NCBI GenBank assembly: GCA_051294375.1
Contig: CM119266.1
Span: forward strand, 2,969,812-3,033,811
Direction: 5' to 3'
DNA: 64,000 nucleotides
From: Paraspadella gotoi
Taxonomy: Eukaryota > Chaetognatha
The notes under the pieces were generated by a model, which worked only from the letters and a program-made list of their open reading frames with translations, ran no database searches and was not told where the DNA came from. Shown piece after piece: positions 45,700 through 57,400 of the stretch. The first letter of the stretch is position 1, and each line of letters starts with the position of its first letter. Made by a program: the position numbers and the translations under genes.

Positions 45700-47941
45700 A
45701 GGGGGGGATGGAAAGGGGGAAAGGGATTTAAGGGGAGGGAGTGTTGTGATTTTGAGACCGGTGGTAAGTCGCCTCAATATTTTAAGATAGTTTTTGTAAT
45801 TGGGATTGTAAGAGAAGGGGGCGGAAAAAGAGTTAAATTTTTTGAAATGGAAATAATTATTTTTATTCTAGTGCGTTTAAGAGAAAAGATTCGGGATCTC
45901 TGAATATTTTAATCATTTTAAAATGAAACTAAAAGATAAAAAAAAATCCAAAAAACTGATTCACTGCCTTCGAATTCATACCCAATTAATAAAAATTTTC
46001 AAATTAATAGTATATAATAGTATAAGTTGATTGTACCTTTTTAAGTTGTAAATTTGTTAGAGTAAATCTTGGAATGATTAATGCTATAGTCTACATCGTT
46101 AATTGAATATTTATCTATCTTGCCAGATCTAAATCTGTCCTTACCATAAAGAGTGCTCCTAACTACAATCTCACCTTACCATAAAAAGTAGTTATGATCA
46201 TAATCTCTCCTCACCATAGAAGCCTCTGATCGATAAGGCTTTTGGATTTTTTCTCTCGCTGCCTCCTCTGAATTTCCTCAGTTCGGTAGTTAACAATGCG
46301 GACTAAAATAAATCGGATTTAAATAAGTAAAAACAATTTTAAAATAAAATAATTTAATTTTACTTTAAGCAATTAAGTAGTACTTAAAATAAGTAATTTT
46401 TTCTATTTAAATTATTTGAAAAAAATTTTTGAATTAATGGATTTTAACTTAATAAACAAGAATAGTGATTCCAACAATAGTTGTGCCGCAGTGAGTTTAT
46501 TTCCATGAGTATTTCCTTTTGATCACATGATATGACATGACATGACATGACTAAAAAACTTTCTTAGCCTTTTATTTATGACATGCACTGCATTAAAATT
46601 GCGTCTTTTATTCTTTATAGTTATCGGATTTCCTGAAGACGGCGCTAGCAGTCCCTTAGATTTGAGATTTTTTTCTGTCTTAACAAATGAACAACCATCT
46701 ATAGGCGAATTATATGCATTCCTAACGTAAGTGCGACAGACCGACGGACAGACATACCGACCGACAGACCAACAGACAGACCGAAGTAACTTATAGCGTT
46801 GCTCTACGAGTCTTTGCGGCGTAACTATAAACCGAATAGATTTGGGTACTATCAGTTGTGCTTTATTAAAAAATATACGAAAAAAGAAAGAAAATATAAT
46901 ATTGACAATAATTAGACGACATTGTTTAAAGTTTAATAATTGTTTATAGTTATCACAAAAGATCACTTGATTTATAATCCCTTTTGAACCCAATCCTGTT
47001 ACCAGGACGAATTAGGGTTAAGGGAATTTAATGTGGAAGAGAATTGTTCGGAAGATATTAGAAGATCATTCTATACAATTTATAAATATTATAAATGTTA
47101 AAATTTATTATAAATATTTTTATAGATATTTTATATATATGTATATATCTTAATTATAGTAATAATCATTATAAAAACATTGAATGAAGGACGTGAACAA
47201 TAAACAGCGCATCGGGTCGTGCAAAAGAATTTAATACGCGGCTTAAGAAAATCCCTAAATATCAAAATTTTTGAATCATAACAAACAAGATTAAGGGAGG
47301 AATTTTTGAAATAAATAAAACTGGCAAGCTTTTCAAGTAATCCTGCTCTTAATTGTAGAAATGAATTTTATGAAAGCCACCTCATGCTTACCTGATTATT
47401 TAAGCCTGTTGAAGGTCAAGGAAAGATTTTAAAATAATAAAAAATAACGATAACATTTGATATAACAAAAAAGTCTCAGAAATACCCTTGAAATAATTTA
47501 TCTCACATATCAAAGCTTTCTATCACTATCAAATCTCAAAAGGCCAAGAGAGATTCTTTTTTTTTTTTGAGAGATTCTTATTTTTTTCTAATAAAATGTT
47601 ATTATTTTTTTAAATTTCAAAAAAATAATAAGATTATTAAGTAAATAAGTTAAACAAAATCATAAGAAATAAGGAGTTCAAAGTAAAAAGATAAAACTGT
47701 ATTCACAACCATTTATATATTGTCTTTTAGTGTTTGGAACGCTATATTAATATCCTTTTTTTTCAAAACAAATTATTTGAGCAATTACTACAAATAAAGC
47801 ATGTTAAAATTGTTACAGTTAGAGCAGTTACTATCAGTCGGGGTCTTCAAGCTATCACAAAAACTGTATAACACTTTTAAGCAATAATGCGATGTATGTA
47901 CAATGTTGTTTGTAGGTTATAAATGTGAAAAGTATTTTTAC
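45700..47941. other. Last intron of the GPCR gene
   Basis: A 2.25-kb AT-rich intron between 47941 (GTAAAAATA donor, minus strand) and 45693. It contains a reverse copy of dispersed repeat R1 at 46615-46815, a palindromic TATATATGTATATA run near 47135 and no other exon I could support. Confidence 0.65.
46615..46815 (-). repeat. Dispersed repeat family R1, copy 2
   Basis: The reverse complement matches 28190-28372 over its length: TAAGTTACTTCGGTCTGTCT, the GTCTGTCGGTCGGTATG tract, TTGTTCATTTGTTAAGACAG and TCTAAGGGACTGCTAGCGCC. Confidence 0.88.
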
Positions 47942-48062
47942 CTCGTCCGTGATTCCTGGCGTATCTCGCAGGGCAAAAGATCTTCGAGTAAATTTTGAGA
48001 AATTCTTGGCGAAAGTTTCGTCCGCTCATGAAGTAGAGAAGAAATGTGAGCGAATGATTGGC
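47942..48062 (-). CDS. Class A GPCR gene, exon with end of TM7 and helix 8
   Basis: The acceptor CTTTCCTTTCTTAG and donor CGAG-GTAAAAATA bound a 121-nt exon, phase 0 in, phase 1 out. It encodes ANHSLTFLLYFMSGRNFRQE followed by FLKIYSKIFC and a basic stretch. NHSLTFLLY corresponds to the NSxxNFxxY form of the TM7 NPxxY motif found in many invertebrate peptide receptors, here with Thr at the usual Asn/Asp position 7.49 and Phe for Pro. SGRNFRQEFLKIY is a typical amphipathic helix 8, and the Cys after it is a likely palmitoylation site. Assignment to class A is firm; the ligand is not known. Confidence 0.85.
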
Positions 48063-48593
48063 CTAAGAAAGGAAAGATAGATGTTGATTGGTTGGTGACG
48101 GAGCAATACTGAACGCTCATTGGCGATAAAAAGGGGAAATAGGAAGATAGAAAAGTTAAAAGAGGGGAAAAAGGCAAAACAATTGTATTATACTGAAAAT
48201 AGAGTCTGTGAAAGCCAGGTAAATAAATAACAAGAATGATTTTAATATGTTAAATAATCAGTAAAGATGTTTAAATGAAACATGAACAGTGATGCATAAT
48301 TGATCATCCCTCGAACATCGAAAAAATTACCGTTTCAGTCAAAGCATTCAAATTTTCTGTCTCTAAGTGACGACGAAAGCGGAAAACGATTTTGCGACTG
48401 AAGATGGTTGAACCTCATTTCCAGAGTTTTTCTTTCTTTCGGATTTGCACATTTGTTTGGGTTTTTTTTTACTTCACGCGTTTTTCCAGCTCTATTTCTT
48501 TCTTTTTTGCTTTATTCCTTTATATCTCTCTTTCCTTTTCTTAATAACTTTACTTTTTTTAAAATCTACTTTGGCACAGAAGATTATTCTCAC

Positions 48594-48670
48594 CTGAGAA
48601 ATTATCATTGTGGCCCAAAACATTTGAGTCGTGTAATCGTCGAGTCGCTTCTTTTCCGAAATGAGCATCA
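48594..48670 (-). CDS. Class A GPCR gene, exon with ECL3 and start of TM7
   Basis: A 77-nt exon with acceptor TTTTTTATCACAG and donor TCTCAG-GTGAGA. Its first two bases complete a Val codon with the G left by the TM6 exon, and it ends in phase 0. It encodes MLISEKKRLDDYTTQMFWAT and MIISQ. The charged segment fits extracellular loop 3, and TQMFWATMIISQ is the outer half of TM7, continued exactly by ANHSLTF in the next exon. Both junctions agree in phase, which strongly supports the model. Confidence 0.82.
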
Positions 48671-49003
48671 CTGTGATAAAAAAGTTAATGAATTAATTTT
48701 TAAAATATAGAATAGAATAGTATATTTGCAATTATGTTATTTAGTGTATTTACTAAAATTTTTGTTCCAATGAGCTCCTAAAAAAGTTATTAAAAAAAGA
48801 CCCATTTTTAAAAAAAACATTCCTAAATTTTGATAATTACGCAGCATGTGTCACCTCGCTTAATTTTTGTCGACCTCCCTCCGTTTTCCTGATTTTCTTG
48901 TTTCGGCAAGTTGTGCCGACTCTAACTCACCCACTACTCACCAATCATTCAATTCCCACTCACCAGTCACCCACCAATCACCAAATCGCTCCAACCCACT
49001 CAC

Positions 49004-49317
49004 CCTCAATCACCACGATGGGCAGATTACAGAGCAGGAACATGAAGGACACCGTCAGCAACATGGCGACCATCTTGGTCGTCTGCACGGCGTTGGCTCC
49101 GATGCGTCTTGATTCCCGCGCCGCGGACGCGTCCTGTCGCCGCCGCCCGGCGAGCGCAGCGCCGCCGCCGGCCGCCGCGGCGTCTCCGTTGCCGGCGATC
49201 GAGTTGTTGTTGTGAATCGTCGTCTGTTGCATCGAAGCCTCGAATCCTCGGAGGCCGTGGATGATGAGAACGTTGCAAATGAGGAGGAAGGAGATGGGAC
49301 GGCACGGACGGATATGG
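49004..49317 (-). CDS. Class A GPCR gene, exon with TM5 end, ICL3 and TM6
   Basis: The donor GAG-G-GTGAGT at 49004/49003 and the acceptor CCACTCCCCCCTTAAG above 49317 bound the exon. It encodes PISFLLICNVLIIHGLRGF (inner half of TM5), an Ala/Gly/Arg-rich third intracellular loop (GRRRQDASAARESRR), then KMVAMLLTVSFMFLLCNLP and IVVIE. CNLP stands at the TM6 CWxP position, as in FMRFamide-like and related invertebrate peptide receptors. In the main frame the exon start reads HIRPCRP. One base missing near 49297 would instead give TISVRAVP joined to ISFLL, which also fits the phase of the upstream exon, so I suspect an assembly indel there. Confidence 0.8.
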
Positions 49318-50006
49318 CTTAAGGGGGGAGTGGATGAGAGGGAAAGAGGGAGGGAGAAGAAGAAGTGGAGGAGAGGAGGGAGAGAGGAAGGGGTGGGGGA
49401 GGGATAGAGGGAGGGGGAAGAAGAAGTGGAGGAGAGGAGGGATTAAGAGGAGAGGAAAGGGAAAGAGGGAGGAAGGGGAGGTAGAAATTAGGAGAAGGGA
49501 GAGAGGAGGGGGTGGGGAAGGAAGAGAGAAGGGGTGGGGGTGGGCGTGGGGAAGGGAACGAAGATCAGGATTAGTCGCACAAGTGGGGAATGAAAAAAAT
49601 AACTCGCTCTTTTCGAAATAAAAACCAATACGTAACTAAATAGTACCAAAAATGGTGGAAAACTAAATAAAATTTTTTTCGTCATTTTTCAATTTGAAGT
49701 AACAATATTTGTTTGCCTGTAACTTCTAAACGATTTGACCTACAAAAAAAGGAATGAAGCTTCCGAATGGAAATTAGATGTAGATTCGAAAACATTCTGA
49801 TTTCTTTTAAATCAAACAAGTTTTCGAGTAGATATCCTTATTAAAATGTGATATACTTTTTTCTTAGTATACAGAGGAAGCGGCAGTGATCAACACTGTG
49901 AGCAGCAACTTTGAGCAGCACTGAGAACATATCGTTGATATTATAATATAATAGTTTATTTTATTAATAAAAATATGAACAACTGGAAATTGGATAAAAG
50001 TCTTAC

Positions 50007-50103
50007 TTTTGACGAGCGGCTCAACTCTTTTGATGTAGCGCAATTTACTGCTGAAGACAACAGTTTGATTGACCCGTGTCGTCTGGTTGTTAACGAAGAG
50101 TTC
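50007..50103 (-). CDS. Class A GPCR gene, exon with ECL2 part and TM5 start
   Basis: A 97-nt exon. Its acceptor is a (CT)n microsatellite ending TCTTCCAACAG, and its donor is AAAA-GTAAGA. It starts in phase 0, matching the preceding exon, and encodes ELFVNNQTTRVNQTVVFSSK and LRYIKRVEPLVK plus one base. Two NQT glycosylation sequons fit an extracellular loop. Joining the leftover A to CC of the next exon gives ACC (Thr) and TISVRAVP, if one base is restored in that exon. Less certain than the TM6/TM7 exons because the identity rests on position and phase. Confidence 0.6.
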
Positions 50104-50226
<123 letters not shown>

Positions 50227-50954
50227 AATTATCCCTAGATGATAAAAATCTGCTGACGAAGTTGCGCGTCGCTCACTTAGTTTTACGACTGTAAAAACTT
50301 CAGCGACGTAATGAAGAAAATTGAAAATAAAAGAAAAAAGATGAAAATCAAAAATAAAAACTTGTCTTTACATGTTTCTCTGATATACTTATTGATAAAC
50401 CTCGAAGCTTTGCGCTTAGAAGAAAGGAAAAAATAAAATGCGAAAGAGAAAAAACTTAGGAAGAGTTACTGACACGTTAGACTAACCGACAGACCGACAG
50501 ACCGACGGACCGACGGACCGACTGTACTGACAACTGTCTTTCAAAACAGTCGTCTTCTGATTTGACTCACCAGTCTCCAGTCACCATTCACCATTCACCA
50601 CATCTCGCTCTACAGGATTTGGATTTTCTCCAACTGAAATGCCTCCAACGTTGGAAGAGAAAATAAAGAAAAAAGGAGATTTTTTTCCCCCTAGCAACCA
50701 GAGATTCTTTCGTTTCCTTGGCAATCGAACTTTGCCTGGAAACGGAATCCTGTACTCTGCGGCAAAATGTCGTCGCTTTGTTCACCATTTCGACGAATCT
50801 TTATTTTCCTTTCACTTCTTCGACGATTATCTTTTGTTACTTAAACTTATACTATAAGTTAAAGACGAATTTCGTTTACTTTCTACCCTTTACGGCGAAT
50901 CTGTCTTCCCCTTAGCGACGATTTTTACTCACCTTAGCGACGACTTTTACTCAC

Positions 50955-51064
50955 CTTAGCGACGGTCGTGTAAAAGTCCGGAGCGCAATTTCCGTTGATG
51001 CTGGTGAAAAGCCAAAAGAAGCGAACGCCTTGGAGAAGAGCGATGAGGGAGATCACGCCGAGGA
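50955..51064 (-). CDS. Class A GPCR gene, exon with TM4 and ECL2 start
   Basis: The acceptor is a short (TC)n stretch ending CTGATCTCAG, with a 10-base N gap just upstream. The donor AAG-GTGAGTAAAA is ideal. After two bases of a split codon, 36 codons encode LGVISLIALLQGVRFFWLFT and SINGNCAPDFYTTVAK. A hydrophobic helix with an aromatic end, followed by a Cys, matches TM4 and the ECL2 cysteine that bonds to TM3. It ends in phase 0. TM1-TM3 exons are not in this stretch and should lie beyond the satellite array to the right, or outside the window. A second donor copy 22 bases downstream would include an in-frame TAA. Confidence 0.72.
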
Positions 51065-51082
51065 CTGAGATCAGGAGAGAGA

Positions 51083-51092
51083 NNNNNNNNNN
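51083..51092. other. Assembly gap (10 N)
   Basis: Ten N within the GA/CT tract immediately upstream of the TM4 exon acceptor. Confidence 1.
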
Positions 51093-51252
51093 GAGAGAGA
51101 GGGGGAGAAAAGGGAAGAAGGAACGAAAATAAAACATGAAAGCGACTCTGAAAGAAAAAAAGGCAAAAAAGAAAAAAAAGCTTTTGCCTTTTTTTCTTTT
51201 TAATTATTCCTTGGACCTTCATTTTTTCTTTCCTTCCCTCCTTTCCCATCAT

Positions 51253-51253
51253 T

Positions 51254-51337
<84 letters not shown>
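51253..51337 (+). repeat. (CTTT)n microsatellite
   Basis: CTTT array of about 85 bases; on the GPCR strand it is (AAAG)n within an intron. Confidence 0.97.
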
Positions 51338-51423
51338 TTTTCTTGCATTTTTTTTCTCTTTTTGTTTTTCTTTTTTTCTTTCTTTTTACCCTGCCTTATT
51401 TCATTCTGACACACTCTCTTTCT

Positions 51424-54400
51424 CTTCATCTCTCTCTCCCCCTCTCTCTCCTTTCTCTTTCTCTCTCCCCTTTTCGAAACGTCTCTTTATTCATCTCTCT
51501 CTTCATCTCTCTCTCCCCCTCTCTCTCCTTTCTCTTTCACTCTTCCCTTTTCAAAACGTCTCTTTATTCATCTCTCTCTTCATCGATACGTTTCGAAAAG
51601 GGGAGAGAGAAAGAGAAAGGAGAGAGAGGGGGGAAGAGAGAGATGAATAAGAGACGTTTTCGAAAAGGGGAGAGAGAAAGAGAAGGAGAGAGGAAGGGGG
51701 AGAGAGAGATGAATAAAGAGACGTTTCGAAAAGGGGAAGAGAAAGAGAAAGGAGAGAGAGGGGGAGAGAGAGATGAATAAAGAGACGTTTCGAAAAGGGG
51801 AGAGAGAAAGAGAAAGGAGAGAGAGGGGGAGAGAGAGATGAATAAAAGAGACGTTTCGAAAAGGGGAGAGAGAAAGAGAAAGGAGAGAGAGGGGAGAGAG
51901 AGATGAATAAAGAGACTTTTGAAAAGGGAGAGGAGAAAGAGAAAGGAGAGAGAGGGGGAGAGAGAGATAATAAAGAGACGTTTCGAAAAGGGGAGAGAGA
52001 AAGAGAAAGGAGAGAGAGGGGGAGAGAGAATGAATAAAGAGACGTTTTCGAAAAGGGGAGAGAGAAAGAGAAAGGAGAAGAGAGGGGGAGAGAGAAGATG
52101 AATAAAGAGACGTTTCGAAAAGGGGAGAGAGAAGAGAAAGGAGAGAGAGGAGGGGAGAGAGAGATGAATAAAGAGACGTTCTGAAAAGGGAGAGAGAAAG
52201 AGAAAGGAGAGAGAGGGAGAGAGAGGATGAATAAAGAGACGTTTCGAAAAGGGGAGAGAAAGAGAAAGGAGAGAGAGGGGAGAGAGAGATGAAATAAAGA
52301 GACGTTTCGAAAAGGGGAGAGAGAAAGAAGAGAAGGAGAGAGAGGGGAGAGAGAGATGATAAAGAGACGTTTCGAAAAAGGGGAGAGGAAAGAGAAAGGA
52401 GAGAGAGGGGAGAGAGATCTGAAGAGAGTGAATAAAGAGACGTTTCGAAAAGGGGAGAGAGAAAGAAGAAGGAAGAGAGAGGGGGAGAGAGAGATGAATA
52501 AAGAGGAGACGTTTCGAAAAGGGGAGAGAGAAAGAAGAAGGAGAGAGAGGGAGAGAGAGATGAATAAAAGAGACGTTTCGAAAAGGGGGAGAGAGAAAGA
52601 GAAAGGAGAGAGAGGGGGAGAGAGAATTGAAGGAGAGAGTATGAAAGAGAAAGGAGAGAGAGGGGGAGAGAGAGATGAAAGAGAGATGAAATAAAGAGAC
52701 TTTGAAAAGGGGAGAGAGAAAGAGAAAGGAGAGAAGGGGAGAGAGGAGATGATAAAAGAGCGTTCAAGAAAGGGGAGAGAGAAAGAGAAAGGAGAGAGAG
52801 GGGGAGAGAGAGATGAATAAAGAGACGTTTCGAAAAAGGGAGGAGAGAAAAAAGAGAGAAGGAGAGGAGAGGGGGAGAGAGAGATGAATAAAGAAGACGT
52901 TTTCGAAAAGGGGAAGAGAAAAAGAGAAAGGAGAGAGAGGGGGAAGAGGAGATGAATAAAGAGAGACGTTTGAAAGGGGAGAGAGATAAAAAAGAGAAGG
53001 AAGAGAGAGGGGAGAGAGAGATGAATAAAGAGACTTTTGAAAAGGAAGGGGGAAAGAGAAAGAGAGGAGAGAGGGGGAGGAGAGAGATGAATAAAGAGAC
53101 GTTTCGAAAAGGGAGAGAGAGAATAGAGAAAGGAGAGAGAGAGGGGAGAGAGAGAGAGAGATAAATAAAGAAGACGTTTTCGAAAAAGGGGAAGGAGAAA
53201 GAGGAAGAGAGGAGAGAGGGGGGAGAGAGAGATGAATAAAAGAGACGTTTTCGAAAAGGGGAGAAAGAGAAAGAGAAAAATGGAAGAGAAAAAAAAAAAG
53301 GAAAAGAAAAAAGAGGAGAAAAAGAAAAGAGGAAAAAGAAAAAAAAATAAAAAACGTAAAAAAAAAAAAAAAGAGAAAGGAGAGAGAGGGGGAGAGAGAG
53401 ATGAATATAAGAGACGTTTCGAAAAGGGAGAGAGAAAGAGAAAGGAGAGAGAGGGAGGGGGGAGAGAGAGATGAATAAAGAGACGTTTCGAAAAGGGGGA
53501 GAGAAAGAGAAAAGAAAGGAGAGAGAGGGGGAGAGAGGGAGAGATGAATAAAGAGACGTTTCGAAAAGGGGGAGAGAGAAGAAAATAGAGAAGGTAAGAA
53601 GAAGGGAGAGAGAGAGTGAATAAAGAGACGTTCGAAAAGGGGAGAGGAAAGAGAAAGGAGAGAGAGGGGGAGAAGAGAGAGATGAATAAAGAGACGTTTC
53701 GAAAAGGGGATGAGAGAAAGAAAGCAGAGAAAGGGAAAGAGAGGGGGGGGGGAGAGAGAGATGAATAATAAGAGACGTTTCGAAAAGGGGAGAGAGAGAA
53801 AGAGAAAGGAGAGAGAGGGGGAGAGAGAGATGAATAAAGAGACGTTTGAAAAGGGGAAGAGAGAAGAGAAAGGAGAGAGAGAGGGGAGAGAGGGAAGAGA
53901 GAATGATGAAAGAGGAGACTGCATGGAGAGAAAAGAGAAAGGGAGAGAGAGGGGAGAGAGGAGAGATGAATAAAGAGACTTTCGAAAAGGGGGAGAGAAA
54001 AGAGAAAGGAGAGAGAGGGGGAGAGAGAAGAGATGAATAAAAAGAGACGTTTTCGAAAAGGGGAGAAGAGAAAGAGAAAGGAGAGAAGGGGTGAGAGAGA
54101 GAGAATAAAAGAGGACTTTTTGAAAGGGGAGAGAGAAAGGAAGGAGAGAGAGGGAGGAGAGGGGTAGAGAGATGAATAAAGAGACGTTTCGAAAAGGGAG
54201 AGAGAGAAGAGAAAGAGAGAGAGGGGGAGGAGAGAGATTGAATAAAGAGACTTTCGAAAAGGGGAGAAGAGAAAGAGAAAGGGGAGAGAGGAGGGGAGAG
54301 AGAGATGAGAGATGAATAAAGAGGAGTTTGAAAAGGGGAGAGAGAAAAAGAAAGGGAGAGAGGGGAGGGGGGAGAGGGAGAGAGAATGAAAGAGAGAGAG

Positions 54401-57400
54401 AGTAAGGTAATGACGTTTCGATCGAAAAGGGGAGAGAGAAAAGAAAAGAAAGGAGAAGATGAGAGGGGAGGAGGGGAAGAGGAGAGATGAATAAAGAGAT
54501 TTTGAAAAGGGGAGAGAGAAAGAAGAGAAAGGAGAGAGAGGGGAGAAGAGATGAGAAGTGAATAAAGAGACGTTTCGAAAAGGGGAGAGAGAGAAAGAGA
54601 AAGGAGAAGAGAGGGGAGAGAGAAGAAGATGAATAAAGAGACGTTTCGAAAAGGGGAGAGAAAAGAAGGAAGAGGAGAGAGGGGGGAGAGGAGTGAATAA
54701 GAGAGACATTTTGAAAAACGGGGTGAAAGAGAGAAAGAGAAGGAGAGAGAGGGGGAGAGAGAGATGAATAAAGAGACGTTTCGAAAAGGGGAGAGAGAGA
54801 AAGAGAAAGGAGAGAGAGGGGGAGAGAGTGAGGAAGGAGATGAATAAAGAGACGTTTCGAAAAGGGGAGAGAGAAAGAGAGAAGGAGAGAGAGGGGGGAG
54901 AGAGAAGATGAATAAAAGAGACGTTTCGAAAGGAGGAGAGAGAAAGAGAAAGGAGAGAGGGGGGAGAGAGAAAAAGATGAATAAAGGACGTTTCGATGGG
55001 GGGGGAGAAGAGAAAAGGGAGGAAGGGAGAGGAGAGAGAGAGGAGATGAATAAAGAGACGTTCGAAAAGGGGAGGAGAAAGAGAAAGGAGAGAGAGGGGG
55101 AGTAGAGAGAGATGAATTAAAAGAGAACGTTCGAAAAGGGGAGAGAGAAAGAGAAAGGAGAGAGAGGGGAGGAAGAGAGAATAATAGAGACGTTTTCGAA
55201 AAGGGAGAGAGAAAGAGAAAGGAGAGAGAGGGGAGAGAGAGATGAAATAGAGGATGAATAAAGAGACGTTTCGAAAAGGGGAGAGAGAAGAGAAAGGAGA
55301 GAGAGAGGGGGAGGGGAAGAGAGAGATGAATAAAGAGACGTTCGAAAAGGGAGAGAGAAAAAGAGAAAGGAGAGAGAGGGGGAGAGAGAGATGAATAAAG
55401 AGACGTTTTGAAAAGGGGAGAGAGAAAGAGAAGGAGAAGAGAGGGGGAGAGAGGATGATAAGAGACTTTGGAAAAGGGAGAGAGAAGAGAGGGAGAGAGG
55501 AGAGAGAGAAAGAGAGGATGAATAAGAGAAAAAGAAGAGAAAGACATTTGAAAAGGGGAGAGAGAAAGAGAAGAGAGAGAGGGGAAGAGAGATGAATAAG
55601 AGACGTTTTTCGAAAAGGGGAGAGAGAAAGAGAAAGGAGAGAGAGGGGGGAGAGAGAGAAGATGATAAAAAGAGACGTTTCGAAAAGGGAGAGAAGAGAA
55701 AAGAGAAAAGGAGAGAGGGGGAGAGAGAGATGAAAAGAGAGTTCGACGTTTCGAAAAGGGGAGAGAAAGAGAAAGGAGAGAGAGAGGGAGAGAGGATGAA
55801 GAGAGAGACGTTTCGAAAAGGGGAGAGAGAAAGAGAAAGGAGAGAGAGGGGAGAGAGAGATGAAGAAGAGATGAATAAAGAGACGTTTTCGAAAAGGGGA
55901 GAGAGAAAGAAAGGAAAGGAGAGAGAGGGGAGAGAGAGAGAGAGAGAGATGAATAAAGAGACGTTTTGAAAAGGGAGAGGAAAGAAAAGAAGAAAGGAAG
56001 AGAGAGGGAGGAGAGAGAAGAGAATGAATAAAGAGACGTTTCGAAAAGGGGAGAGAGGAAAGAGAAAGGAGAGAAGAGGGCGAGAGGAGAGATGAAATAA
56101 GAGACGTTTCGAAAAGGGAGAGAAAGAGAAGAGAGAGAGGGGAGGGAGAGAGGGAGAGGGAATGAGGGAGAGGTGATGAATAAAGAGACGTTTCGAAAAG
56201 GGGGAGAGAGAAAAGAGAAAGGAGGAGAGAGGGGAGAGAGAAGAGATGAATAAAGAGACGTTTCGAAAAGGGGGAGAGAAAGAGAAAGGAGAGAGAGGGG
56301 GAGAGAATGAAGAGAGAGATGAATAAAGAGACGTTTGCGAAAGGGGAGAGAGAAAAGAGAAAGGAAGGGAAGAGGGGGAGAAGAAGATGAATAAAGAGAC
56401 GTTTCGAAAAGAGGGAGAGAGAAAGAGAAAGGGAGAGAGGGGAGAGAGAGATGAAGAGAGAGATGAATAAAGAGACGTTTCGAAAAGGGGAGAGAGAAAA
56501 GGAGAAAGGAGAGAGGGGGAAGAGAGAGGAGATGAATAGAGACAGTTTTCGAAAAGGGGAGAGAGAAAGAGAAAGGAGAGAGAGAGGGGATGAAGAGAGA
56601 TGAATAAAGAGACGTTTGAAAAGGGAGAGAGAAGAGAAAGGAGAGAGAGGGGGAGAGAGAGATGAGAGAGAGAACTTTCGATGAACGTAGAGAGAAAAGG
56701 GAGAGAGAGGGGGAGAGAGAGATGAATAAAGAGCTTTTGAAAAGGGGGAGAGAGAAGAGAAAGGAGAGAAGAGAGGGGGAGAGGAGAGAGATGAATNNNN
56801 NNNNNNNNNNNNNNNNNNNNNACATTTTGAAAAGCGGGAGAGAGAAAGAAGAAAGCGAGAGAGAGGGGGGAGAGAGATGAAGAGAGAGTATGAATTAAGA
56901 GACGTTTCGAAAAGGGGAGAGAGAAAGAGAAAGGAGAGAGAGGGGGAGAGAGAGATGAATAAAGAGACGTTTCGAAAAGGGGAGAGAGAGAAAAAAAGGA
57001 GGAGAAGAAGGGGGAGAAGAGATGAATAAAGAGACTTTTGAAAAGGGGAGAGAGAAAGAGAAAGGAGAGAGAGGGGGAAGAGAGAGATGAAAAGAGAGAT
57101 GAATTAAGAGACTTTCGAAAAGGGGAGGAGAAAGAGAAAGAGAGAGAGAGGGGAGAGAGAGATGAATAAAGAGACTTTTCGAAAAGGGAGAGAGAGAAAG
57201 AGAAAGGAGAGAGAGGGGGAGAGAGAGATGAAAGAGAGATGAATAAAGAGACTTTTGAAAAGGGGGAGAGAGAAAGAGAAAGGAGAAGAGAGGGGAGAGG
57301 AGAGAGAGAGAGATGAATAAAGAGACGTTTTCGAAAAGGGGAGAGAAAAGAGAAAGGAGAGAGAGGGGGAGAGATGAGAGATGAATAAGAGACGTTTTCG

